Source of the DNA: Verrucomicrobia bacterium UBA1731
GTDB lineage: Bacteria > Verrucomicrobiota > Kiritimatiellia > RFP12 > UBA1067
Assembly: GCA_002317575.1 (NCBI GenBank)
Contig: DCIH01000078.1
Span: forward strand, 4,214-18,101
Direction of reading: 5' to 3'
DNA length: 13,888 nucleotides
Shown here: piece after piece, positions 8,177 to 13,888 of the stretch
Position numbering within the stretch: the first letter of the stretch is position 1
Layout of the letters: the number at the start of each line of letters is the position of its first letter
Made by a program: the position numbers and the translations under genes
The notes under the pieces: generated by a model
The model's input: the letters and a program-made list of their open reading frames with translations, nothing else
Told to the model about the DNA's origin: nothing
The model's database searches: none

Positions 8177-8407
8177 TCAAACGATCCACAACACGCACCA
8201 CGCCACCGCCAGAAGCGCAAAGCAAACGAGAAAACGCGTCTGCCGACGCGTCCGGACGGCCTCTTCACTCGATCCGCCGAGGCCCTTCACGCCGCCGCCG
8301 CGCAGATAACGGAAAAGCGGAGACCCTGCCACATCCATGCGCCACGGAACGTCCGCGCTAGTGTACGGATGAAGTCGTCCCAGGAAAAACGGTCTGACAT
8401 CGCTCAT
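8177..8407 (-). CDS. Small tail-anchored membrane protein, unknown
   Basis: A 76-residue frame that fills the otherwise empty 257-base gap between two LysM lipoprotein genes on the same strand. I use the ATG at 8407, seven bases after the upstream stop; a further upstream ATG in the same frame would overlap the preceding gene. The first 50 residues are soluble, with PFFLGRLHPYTSADVPW and a Gly-rich stretch (GGGVKGLGG). They are followed by a basic cluster RTRRQTR (52-58) and one hydrophobic segment (about 59-76) that reaches the C terminus. By the positive-inside rule the N-terminal part should be cytosolic with the tail in the membrane. I recognise no domain. The SD is weak, as expected for a coupled gene. 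Support is mainly the operon spacing, the ordered charge/hydrophobic layout and the lack of an alternative use for the gap. Confidence 0.62.
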   Translation of the reverse strand: MSDVRPFFLGRLHPYTSADVPWRMDVAGSPLFRYLRGGGVKGLGGSSEEAVRTRRQTRFLVCFALLAVAWCVLWIV

Positions 8408-8414
8408 GTCGTGC

Positions 8415-9437
8415 TCACGGCAGTTTAAGCGTAACGCCGGCGTTGACATGCCCGCCTGGCGAAACGAGCAGGCGGTTCGCCTGTTGGATATCGCGCCACT
8501 TCTCGCGGCTCCCGTAGAATTTCAAGGCGATCGACATCGGCGTGTCGCCGGGCTGCACGACATAGGTGGCGGGGCGTTCGGGTTCAGACTTCTTCTTCCC
8601 CTTGCCGGCGAAAAACGAGTTGCCCGAACCGTCGCCTTTCCGCCCCTCGGCGATTTTCCGCGCATTGGGGTTGGCCGAATCGACCGCATCCTCTTCGTCG
8701 ATGAGCGCGCGGAGCGTCTTGATCTCCTTTGTCGTGAGTTTGCGGTCCTCCTGCTCTTCGTCCAACAGATCCGCGGCCTCGGGATGCGTGCGGCGAACCG
8801 GCTTGACATCCGCAGCGTCCAGATCCTCCTTGTCGCGCGCCATCAGCTTCTTGAGCGACGGTTCGACGGGACCGTCGTCACGGACAACGGCCGCTTCAAA
8901 TATCTTCCGCTTGACGGCGATGTCCTGTGTCAGCGTCGCGTTTGCCTTTTGCGCGGCCTCCAGGGCGACGCTGCATTCGGCCAGTTTCTTCGCCAATTCG
9001 TCGCGTTCCTTCTTGACGGCGTCCAGCTCCTTCGCAAGCCGGGTTTCGACACCTGCGCGCGCCACGGCGTCGGCCGCGAAAAGCGTCTCGCACCGCTGTG
9101 CCAGCGTCTCCGCCACCGGCGCCTTGTCCGCCTGCGGACGCAACGCCAGATAGATCTTGAGATGCGCCAGCGCTTCGACGTACTTCTTCTCGTGATCCGC
9201 CAGAATCGTCGCGAGCTGGAAATGCGCGGCCGCGTTCGCGGGATCGTCCGCAATCACGCGCCGGAACCCCTTGAGCGCCTCGTCGAACCGGTCCGTCTCG
9301 AAATCGGTCATCGCCAGCTGATAATTGCGCGAAGCGCGGTCGGCGAGTTCGCGCGAAGCGACGGAACCGTTTCGCTCGCAAGCCGTCGCGAACGCGAGCA
9401 TCGCCAGCGCCGCCAACCATCTGTCAATCGCCATCAT
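8415..9437 (-). CDS. TPR and LysM domain lipoprotein
   Basis: Predicted secreted, lipid-anchored envelope protein of 340 residues. The N terminus has a hydrophobic signal ending AFATAC with Cys20 as likely lipid site; the lipobox is imperfect (A-T-A-C), so a plain signal peptide is possible. Residues 35-105 read as tetratricopeptide-like repeats (NYQLAMTDFETDRFDEALKG and NAAAHFQLATILA). Residues 128-175 form a Lys/Glu-rich coiled coil, 185-290 an acidic low-complexity linker, and 291-340 a C-terminal LysM with YVVQPGDTPMSIALKFYGS and a WRDIQQANR turn. TPR plus LysM suggests a scaffold that binds partners and peptidoglycan; no enzyme domain is seen. Start at ATG 9437 overlaps the scpB stop (ATGA), and its SD lies within scpB's own Asp/Glu codons. 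It shares LysM and coiled-coil features with the lipoprotein two genes downstream. Confidence 0.88.
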   Translation of the reverse strand: MMAIDRWLAALAMLAFATACERNGSVASRELADRASRNYQLAMTDFETDRFDEALKGFRRVIADDPANAAAHFQLATILADHEKKYVEALAHLKIYLALRPQADKAPVAETLAQRCETLFAADAVARAGVETRLAKELDAVKKERDELAKKLAECSVALEAAQKANATLTQDIAVKRKIFEAAVVRDDGPVEPSLKKLMARDKEDLDAADVKPVRRTHPEAADLLDEEQEDRKLTTKEIKTLRALIDEEDAVDSANPNARKIAEGRKGDGSGNSFFAGKGKKKSEPERPATYVVQPGDTPMSIALKFYGSREKWRDIQQANRLLVSPGGHVNAGVTLKLP

Positions 9438-10426
9438 TCCTCGTCCTCTTCGTCTTCTTCGTCGTCCTCATCCTCGTCGTCAAGGTCCTCGTCATCCTCG
9501 TCGTCAAGGTCCTCGTCATCCTCGTCGTCGATATCCTCGTCGTCGAGATCCTCGTCGTCGAGATCGTCGTCCTCGGCGCCGATCTCCGCCATGACGATTT
9601 CGCCTGCATCAGGCAATTCGGCCGCGTCGTTTTCACCAGACGGCTTCGCGCCGTCTCCAGCTGCGGACTGTCCGTCCTGCGCGCTTTCGGCGGCATCGGC
9701 GGCTTCCGGGTTTTCCGAATCGGCAGGGTCCGGCTGCGTCTTCTCCTCCTTCTTGAAGAGCTTCGCGCGGTCGCGCGGATTGGACCGCGGCAACGTGGGG
9801 TCGATTTCGTTAAGCTGGTCAAGCGACGCCAGCCCGAAATGCTCCAGGAAGAACGGCGTGGTGCCATACAGGAACGGATGGCCCGGCAGTTCGCTGCGGC
9901 CGACGAGACGCACGAGCTGGAGATCCACCAGCGTCTTCATGATCGTGTCCACGCCGACGCCGCGGATTTCCTCGACTTCCGCCTTGGTGATCGGCTGGCG
10001 GTACGCGATGATGGCGAGCGTCTCGAGCGACGCGCGCGTCAGGCGGCTCGGGCGGTCGAGCTTCAGCAGCGCGCGCACATAACGGCCGCAGCTCGATGTC
10101 GTCTGCAGTCGGTAGGTTCCGCCCGTGCAGACGAGCCGGAATCCGCACCGCGCCACATCGAGGGCTTTCTCGACGCCGCGGATCGCCTCCTCGATCTCGC
10201 GGTTCGTGCACGTCTTGTACACATCCATGACATCCTTGTCGTCGCCGTCCTCCGGCTCCACGCCGCGAATGCAGTTCCGGACGTCGGACGCCGTCAACGG
10301 CGTCTCGCTCGCGAAAAGCAGCGAGCCGACTATCTCCTGTAGGCTTCCCGGCAGCTCGAGACGGACGTCTTTCGGCTTGTTCGCCTGCTCCAGGGGTTTC
10401 TGTTCGGTTGTATTCTGTTCTTCCAT
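9434..10426 (-). CDS. scpB: Segregation and condensation protein B (ScpB) with long acidic tail
   Basis: ScpB is a winged-helix (kite) protein that dimerises and, with ScpA and SMC, forms the condensin complex acting on chromosome compaction and segregation. Residues 25-225 hold the ScpB core, including IVGSLLFASETPLTASDVR, LTRASLETLAIIAYRQPITKAEVEEIRGV at about 129-157 (the clearest signature), and GRSELPGHPFLYGTT. After residue 225 there is an extra tail of about 105 residues. It is first Ala/Glu/Asp/Gly-rich; then residues 285-330 are 41 of 46 Asp or Glu, broken only by single Leu or Ile. Typical ScpB is about 180-250 residues, so 330 is long. ATG 10426 is six bases after AGGTG, 25 bases after the scpA stop. 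The 3' end overlaps the LysM/TPR gene. Confidence 0.95.
   Translation of the reverse strand: MEEQNTTEQKPLEQANKPKDVRLELPGSLQEIVGSLLFASETPLTASDVRNCIRGVEPEDGDDKDVMDVYKTCTNREIEEAIRGVEKALDVARCGFRLVCTGGTYRLQTTSSCGRYVRALLKLDRPSRLTRASLETLAIIAYRQPITKAEVEEIRGVGVDTIMKTLVDLQLVRLVGRSELPGHPFLYGTTPFFLEHFGLASLDQLNEIDPTLPRSNPRDRAKLFKKEEKTQPDPADSENPEAADAAESAQDGQSAAGDGAKPSGENDAAELPDAGEIVMAEIGAEDDDLDDEDLDDEDIDDEDDEDLDDEDDEDLDDEDEDDEEDEEDEE
9471..9563 (+). repeat. In-frame tandem repeats coding the acidic ScpB tail
   Basis: On the plus strand a 24-base unit occurs twice exactly (9471-9494 and 9495-9518). It is followed by three 15-base units (9519-9533, 9534-9548, 9549-9563) that differ at one base, with further degenerate tcc/tcg triplets on both sides. 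Both unit lengths are multiples of three, so copy-number change would lengthen or shorten the Asp/Glu tail of ScpB without a frameshift. Confidence 0.9.
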
Positions 10427-10451
10427 CGGCTTCACCTGCAATCGTCTGGTT

Positions 10452-11249
10452 TCACCATTCGTCCGGCGCCTCGAGCGGCTTGTCCGCCGGCTCGTCCTTG
10501 CTGGGCAGGATGGTAATCTCGTGGAACGCCGCGTTCTGATACACCACAACCCTGTGCTGGCGCAACAGCTCCAGCAGCGCGAGGAACGTCACGATGACTT
10601 CACCGCGCGGCGAACGCGGCGAAAACAGCGTCGAAAACGCCAACTGCCCTTCGGTGCGAGCCCTCGTCAGCACGAGATCCATCTTCTCCGGCACGCTCCA
10701 GCGCATGCCCTTGAGCTCCTCCTGGGGGATCTCGTTGAGCCGCGCCAGCACGTCCTTGAACGCCGTGAGGAGATCGTAGATATCGACGTCTTCGACGGCG
10801 CCGGCGCGGTCCGCCGCCGTCTTCTCGAACTTCGGCCGACCGCCGCCGTACTCGAAGCTTTCCTGCGCGCGCAATTCGTATTCCGCCAAACGTCCGGCGG
10901 CGTCCTTGAATTTCTTGTATTCGACGAGCTGCCGCACGAGATCGAGCCGGGGGTCGACCCACTCTTCGGCGGACGCGTCCTCGGCCGTCCGGCGCGCCAC
11001 CGGAAGCAGCATGCGCGATTTGATCACCATCAGCGTGGCCGCCATCACGATGAATTCGCCGGCCACGTCCAGGTTGAGCTGACGCATGATCGAGAGATAC
11101 TGCATGTACTGCTCGGTGATGCGGTCGATCGGAATGTCGTAGATGTCGAGCTCGTCGCGGCGAATCAGATACAAGAGCAAATCAAGCGGCCCCTCGAACA
11201 CATCGAGGTCCACCTTGTAATCGTCAGCTATGAGATCCTGCAGCGCCAT
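10452..11249 (-). CDS. scpA: Segregation and condensation protein A (ScpA)
   Basis: Kleisin subunit that bridges the SMC heads and binds the ScpB dimer in bacterial condensin, on the nucleoid. The 265-residue product opens with the family signature FEGPLDLLLYLIRRDELDI (about 18-36), followed by DIPIDRITEQYMQYL and EFIVMAATLMVIKSRMLLP, the N-terminal domain that contacts the SMC neck. The middle is a charged linker, and the C-terminal winged helix includes VIVTFLALLELLRQHRVVVYQ. Length matches the family. ATG 11249 has no good Shine-Dalgarno and a predicted 5' leader of only about 20 bases, so initiation may be unusual or weak. It is the first gene of the long unit that continues through scpB, the LysM genes, hemB and beyond to rmuC. 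The scpA-scpB order is the usual one. Confidence 0.96.
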   Translation of the reverse strand: MALQDLIADDYKVDLDVFEGPLDLLLYLIRRDELDIYDIPIDRITEQYMQYLSIMRQLNLDVAGEFIVMAATLMVIKSRMLLPVARRTAEDASAEEWVDPRLDLVRQLVEYKKFKDAAGRLAEYELRAQESFEYGGGRPKFEKTAADRAGAVEDVDIYDLLTAFKDVLARLNEIPQEELKGMRWSVPEKMDLVLTRARTEGQLAFSTLFSPRSPRGEVIVTFLALLELLRQHRVVVYQNAAFHEITILPSKDEPADKPLEAPDEW

Positions 11250-11278
11250 GATACAGCATGCCTATAAAAAGACGCAGC

Positions 11279-11307
11279 ATTATACAACAAACGCAGAAAA
11301 GTTTGAA
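11279..11307 (-). promoter_or_regulatory. Promoter for scpA and the following genes
   Basis: On the minus strand a perfect -10 box TATAAT (11279-11284) is placed 17 bases from TTCAAA (11302-11307, 4 of 6 to the -35 consensus). The -35 lies in the 3' arm of the terminator-like hairpin that follows the glycosyltransferase gene. The start of transcription would be near 11272, about 22 bases before the scpA ATG. Confidence 0.6.
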
Positions 11308-11321
11308 GTTTTAACTTCAAA
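11297..11321 (-). terminator. Terminator-like hairpin after the GT4 gene
   Basis: Immediately after the TAG of the GT4 gene the minus strand reads TTTGAAGTT-AA-AACTTCAAA, a perfect 9-base inverted repeat (11302-11321; realistically an 8-base stem with a 4-base loop), then C and TTTT. The stem is AT-rich with only two G-C pairs, so it may be a weak terminator or a processing/regulatory hairpin. It does mark the change from one transcription unit to the next. Confidence 0.5.
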
Positions 11322-12440
11322 CTACCGCGCGAGTTCGCGGTAGACGGCGAGCGCGCTTTCGGCCATGCGCGCGAATGAAAACTTCTCCAGCGCCGGCGTG
11401 CGCAAATCGCCGAAATGCGACCGCGCCACGCGTTTGAGCGCCGCCGCAAACGCGGCAACCGTCTCTTCGCGCGGCGTCTCGGCCTTCGGCGGCGGCACCA
11501 GGGCGCCGTTGACGCCGTCCTCGACGATGTCCAGCGCGCCGCCGAACGCGCAGGCGACGACGGGTTTGCCCATCGCCAGCGCTTCCGCCATCGAACGGCC
11601 GAACGCCTCCGGCTTGCGGACGTTCGAAGAAACCACCACGTCGGCAAGCGACAGGCATTCCGCGATCTGACGCTGGTTTCCGGCGAAAACCACGCGATTC
11701 GAAAGCCCTCGGTCCGTCACCTGCGCGCGCAATGCGGTTTCCACGTCCTTGCGCGCTTCCTCGGCCTCGCCCACGAGCACGAGCTTCGCATTCGGCACGT
11801 CCTCCGCCAATTTGGCGACGGCGTCGATCAGCACGTCATAGCCCTTGAGCTGCGTGATGCGCCCTACGCCCATCACGACGAAACGGCCTTCCACGCCCCA
11901 ATCGGCGCGCTTGGCGTCGACAAACGAACGGTCGAGTCCCGCCGGATCGAACTTCTCGGTTTCAATGGCGCGCGGGATGACGCGTATCCTTTCCTCCGCG
12001 AGACCGTACGCGTCTTTCAGATAATCCGCAATGTAACGGCTGGGCGTCACCGTGAGATCGCCGCGCGTCATGACCCGCGAATACCGGGAAATCGAATTGG
12101 CGCCATGCGCGAAGGATATCCACGGGATGCCGAGCGTGCGGTTCGCCCACAAAAACAACCACGCGGGAACGCGCGAATGCGCGCACACGACGTCCGGCCT
12201 CTCCGCTTCCAGGATCTTGCGCAAGGTGCGGGCGCGCGAAAAGAACGTGAGCGGATTCTTGCCCTTCATGTCGGCACAAACGCATTTTCCGCCGTCGGCG
12301 GCGATCTGATCCAAAAGCCGTCCGCCTGCGGCGACGACGACATTCTCCCAGCCGGCGCCGACAATGACACGGTTCATCTCGACGACGCCGCGCTCGACGC
12401 CGCCCTGCTCCATCGCGGGAACGAGCTGCAGCGTTTTCAT
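11322..12440 (-). CDS. Family 4 glycosyltransferase (LPS/envelope type)
   Basis: GT-B fold retaining glycosyltransferase of 372 residues. The N-terminal domain has MEQGGVERGVVEMN at 10-23, AAGGRL at 37-42, KGKNPL at 59-64 and CAHSRVPAW at 86-94, the pattern of LPS-core-type GT4 enzymes. The C-terminal domain has GVGRITQLKGYDVLIDA at 191-207 and PEAFGRSMAEALAMGKPV at 277-294, where Glu278 and Glu286 give the EX7E donor-binding motif. It should transfer a sugar from a nucleotide-sugar donor during envelope glycan synthesis; donor and acceptor are unknown. ATG 12440 follows the DUF975 stop by four bases. SD is weak, so translation is probably coupled. A longer frame upstream lies in the DUF975 gene and was not used. 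It is the last gene before the hairpin at 11297-11321. Confidence 0.92.
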   Translation of the reverse strand: MKTLQLVPAMEQGGVERGVVEMNRVIVGAGWENVVVAAGGRLLDQIAADGGKCVCADMKGKNPLTFFSRARTLRKILEAERPDVVCAHSRVPAWLFLWANRTLGIPWISFAHGANSISRYSRVMTRGDLTVTPSRYIADYLKDAYGLAEERIRVIPRAIETEKFDPAGLDRSFVDAKRADWGVEGRFVVMGVGRITQLKGYDVLIDAVAKLAEDVPNAKLVLVGEAEEARKDVETALRAQVTDRGLSNRVVFAGNQRQIAECLSLADVVVSSNVRKPEAFGRSMAEALAMGKPVVACAFGGALDIVEDGVNGALVPPPKAETPREETVAAFAAALKRVARSHFGDLRTPALEKFSFARMAESALAVYRELAR

Positions 12441-12444
12441 GGCG

Positions 12445-13233
12445 TCAATGCGGATTCGAAGGATCCGTGAAATCCGTGGGGTTCTCCGACGGCTTCGACG
12501 CCAACGCGCGCCGGAGCACGGCCGTCTGATCTTCGGACAAGACCATCCCTTCGTCCTTGTCAAGAAGATCCTCGTAGAATGCCGCCTGCGCCGCCAGGAA
12601 ATACGGGATCACGAACAGGAACGGCAATCCGAACAAAAAGGCGTTTGTCGCGCCCGCCAACAGGAACCAACCGAGGAAACTCAGAAGGAAACGAAGATAC
12701 CGCGCCTTGGCGTTCCGCATCAGCCGACGCGACTCGTCCATGCACTTGAGCGCCGGCCAGTCCGGATGATCCACCTTCACGTAATACGCCTGGGAATACG
12801 ACAGCGCCGCCACGACGCCGGGAACGATCAGGCACAGTGTGAGCAGCCCCACCACGAAGTGGACGGCGCACATGAGCCAAACGGTCGCCCACCCCTTGCC
12901 GAATCCGGAAAACGCATGCGCGAACCGAACGCCGCCGCGCACCGTCGCCATGCCCATCGCGCATGTGGAGAAGCGATTCACCGCGACGAAGTAGTACACG
13001 ACCAGCATGACGGGCAGAAGCATCAGATTGAGCTTGCAGAAAATCGCCCAGTAGTCCTCGGCGAGCAAAGCGTCCTGAAGACCGAAAAAGGCGACGACGG
13101 CGGCGGTTCCGCACGCCATGAAGACCATCCACAGCACGTTCCAGACGGCGACGCCGCCGACCATGGGCCACCAGCACCCCTTCTTGAGGGCCTCCCAGCC
13201 GCGCGAGCGGATTTCCTTCGCCGTCGTCCTCAT
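12445..13233 (-). CDS. DUF975 family integral membrane protein
   Basis: A 262-residue membrane protein with hydrophobic segments at about 22-50, 68-86, 115-148 and 182-220. The order of features fits DUF975: a basic N terminus with an amphipathic stretch (KEIRSRGWEALKKG), AFSGFGKGW near 107-115, LIVPGVVAALSYSQAYY at 135-151, DHPDWPALKCMDESRRLM at 155-172, LSFLGWFLLAGAT at 184-196 and PYFLAAQAAFYEDLL at 210-224. No function is established for the family; it is common in gut Firmicutes and also found elsewhere. The last 35 residues are a charged, probably cytosolic tail. ATG 13233 overlaps the stop of the upstream lipoprotein gene as ATGA (13230-13233), so the two are likely co-translated, and the GT4 gene follows four bases after its stop. 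A role in the membrane related to these neighbours is only a guess. Confidence 0.85.
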   Translation of the reverse strand: MRTTAKEIRSRGWEALKKGCWWPMVGGVAVWNVLWMVFMACGTAAVVAFFGLQDALLAEDYWAIFCKLNLMLLPVMLVVYYFVAVNRFSTCAMGMATVRGGVRFAHAFSGFGKGWATVWLMCAVHFVVGLLTLCLIVPGVVAALSYSQAYYVKVDHPDWPALKCMDESRRLMRNAKARYLRFLLSFLGWFLLAGATNAFLFGLPFLFVIPYFLAAQAAFYEDLLDKDEGMVLSEDQTAVLRRALASKPSENPTDFTDPSNPH

Positions 13234-13631
13234 TTGTAGGTGACCTTCCTTTTCGGCGAAGGAGAAACGCCGGATGGTCCGCCGTCAGGCGCGGCGCCCG
13301 CCGGTTTCGCGGTCGTGGAACTCGCGTGGCGTTCGGAAACGAGAATCGGCCGCGGAAATCCGCCCTGGCCGAGAATGTACAGGACGGTATACGGGAACTT
13401 GCGGTCGGTGATGCCGTCGGCCACCTGCACGTTGATCGTGTCGTTGCGCGTGTAGCCGGCTTTCTTCAGGAGCTTCGGAAGCTCGCGGACATCCACGGTC
13501 TTCCCGCGCCATGTCACCTCGCAATACGCGGTGATGCGGATGTCGGGATGGTTGCGGTCGTTCAGCGCCACCCGCTCGGACGCGCATCCGCATACGAGCA
13601 GCGCCACCGCCAATGCCATCCCGAACCGCAT
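13230..13631 (-). CDS. Small lipoprotein, possible ExbD/TolR-like domain
   Basis: Predicted lipoprotein of 133 residues. The start at ATG 13631 has AGGAG six bases upstream and gives a short signal ending LLVCGC, with Cys16 as lipid site (Cys14 in the -2 position is unusual). Residues about 30-100 resemble the periplasmic domain of ExbD/TolR: an ITAYCEVTWRGK strand, a VRELPKLLKKAG helix, an INVQVAD strand and a helix then GFPRPILVSE. This likeness is by eye and not proven. ExbD/TolR proteins normally have a proton-channel transmembrane helix instead of a lipid anchor, and no exbB/tolQ is adjacent. The C-terminal 35 residues are Ser/Pro/Gly/Lys-rich and probably disordered. It lies nine bases after the aconitase stop and overlaps the DUF975 gene by four bases. 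Confidence 0.8.
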   Translation of the reverse strand: MRFGMALAVALLVCGCASERVALNDRNHPDIRITAYCEVTWRGKTVDVRELPKLLKKAGYTRNDTINVQVADGITDRKFPYTVLYILGQGGFPRPILVSERHASSTTAKPAGAAPDGGPSGVSPSPKRKVTYK

Positions 13632-13640
13632 GCCACGCTC

Positions 13641-13888
13641 CTACTTGAGGGACGCCAACAATCCACCCGAGAGAATCAGGTGCTTTTCGCGCGGCGAAAG
13701 CGCCAGCGCCGTCTTGACGGCGCGCCCGCCGATTTTTACGTCGGCCGCGAGCGCTTCGCCGTCCGCGAAACCCGTGAACGCGACCGCAACGGCATCGCCC
13801 GGCTTGATTGCGTCGTAGTCCTTCGGATCCGCGAACGTGAGCGGCACGATGCCGAAGTTGATCAGGTTCGCGCGGTGGATGCGCTCGA
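13641..13888 (-). CDS. Aconitate hydratase, C-terminal end, cut by window edge
   Basis: The last 81 residues of an aconitase-family protein. The visible part opens with ERIHRANLINFGIVPLTF, the well-conserved C-terminal swivel-domain segment in which the Arg of RIHR and the following residues belong to the active-site side of the domain. DYDAIKPGD follows. The Fe-S cysteines and the rest of the protein lie upstream, outside the window. Aconitase interconverts citrate and isocitrate in the TCA cycle. I cannot tell which subtype (AcnA-like, mitochondrial-like or a related isopropylmalate/homoaconitase enzyme), so I give no gene symbol. The reading frame has no break in the visible part and ends at TAG 13641-13643, nine bases before the lipoprotein ATG, so the lipoprotein-DUF975-GT4 genes may be read through from it. 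Confidence 0.88.
   Translation of the reverse strand, partial: ERIHRANLINFGIVPLTFADPKDYDAIKPGDAVAVAFTGFADGEALAADVKIGGRAVKTALALSPREKHLILSGGLLASLK

Noticed and set aside
9471..9563. Repeats considered as a CRISPR array or intergenic satellite.
   Set aside because: There are no spacers, units are 15 and 24 bases, and all are in frame within scpB.
8406..10082. A 558-codon plus-strand frame with a long poly-Ser stretch near 9437-9580.
   Set aside because: The serine run is the antisense of the Asp/Glu repeats in scpB; the rest opposes a clear TPR/LysM gene and scpB.

Overview
The window is a GC-rich, gene-dense piece of a bacterial chromosome in which every supported gene lies on the minus strand, so transcription runs from high to low coordinates. 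It holds sixteen protein genes; the first and last are cut by the window edges. There are no RNA genes, insertion sequences, CRISPR arrays or prophage signs, and no gene-free stretch above 150 bases. Lipoprotein signals, LysM envelope proteins and an LPS-type glycosyltransferase suggest a Gram-negative-type envelope. SMC-ScpAB condensin genes argue against an enterobacterial MukBEF organism. Overall flavour resembles a Verrucomicrobia/Kiritimatiellae/Lentisphaerae-like lineage, but that placement is a weak guess.

In order of transcription, region A (13888 to 11322) has the 3' end of an aconitase gene, a small lipoprotein with an ExbD/TolR-like look, a DUF975 membrane protein and a GT4 glycosyltransferase. 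It ends at an AT-rich hairpin right after the last stop codon. Region B (11249 to 1786) is a long tightly packed series: scpA, scpB with a very acidic tail, a TPR/LysM lipoprotein, a 76-residue tail-anchored protein, a coiled-coil/LysM lipoprotein, hemB, a GT2 glycosyltransferase, rlmN, an EamA transporter, an ApbE flavin transferase and rmuC. A consensus -10 box lies just upstream of scpA, and its -35 falls inside the terminator hairpin of the previous unit. Region C (1639 to 1) is a translation/isoprenoid unit, infC-ispF-cysS, with its own near-consensus promoter.

Many junctions are 4-base ATGA/GTGA or TGATG overlaps, or gaps of a few bases, which implies polycistronic transcription and translational coupling. 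Functionally this is mostly housekeeping (chromosome segregation, heme, ribosome and tRNA modification, translation initiation, isoprenoid precursor, Cys-tRNA) mixed with envelope genes. I see no clear new multi-gene system. The points most worth a second look are the AUC start codon of infC, the D/E repeat tail on ScpB, the small membrane protein between two LysM lipoproteins, and the ExbD-like lipoprotein.
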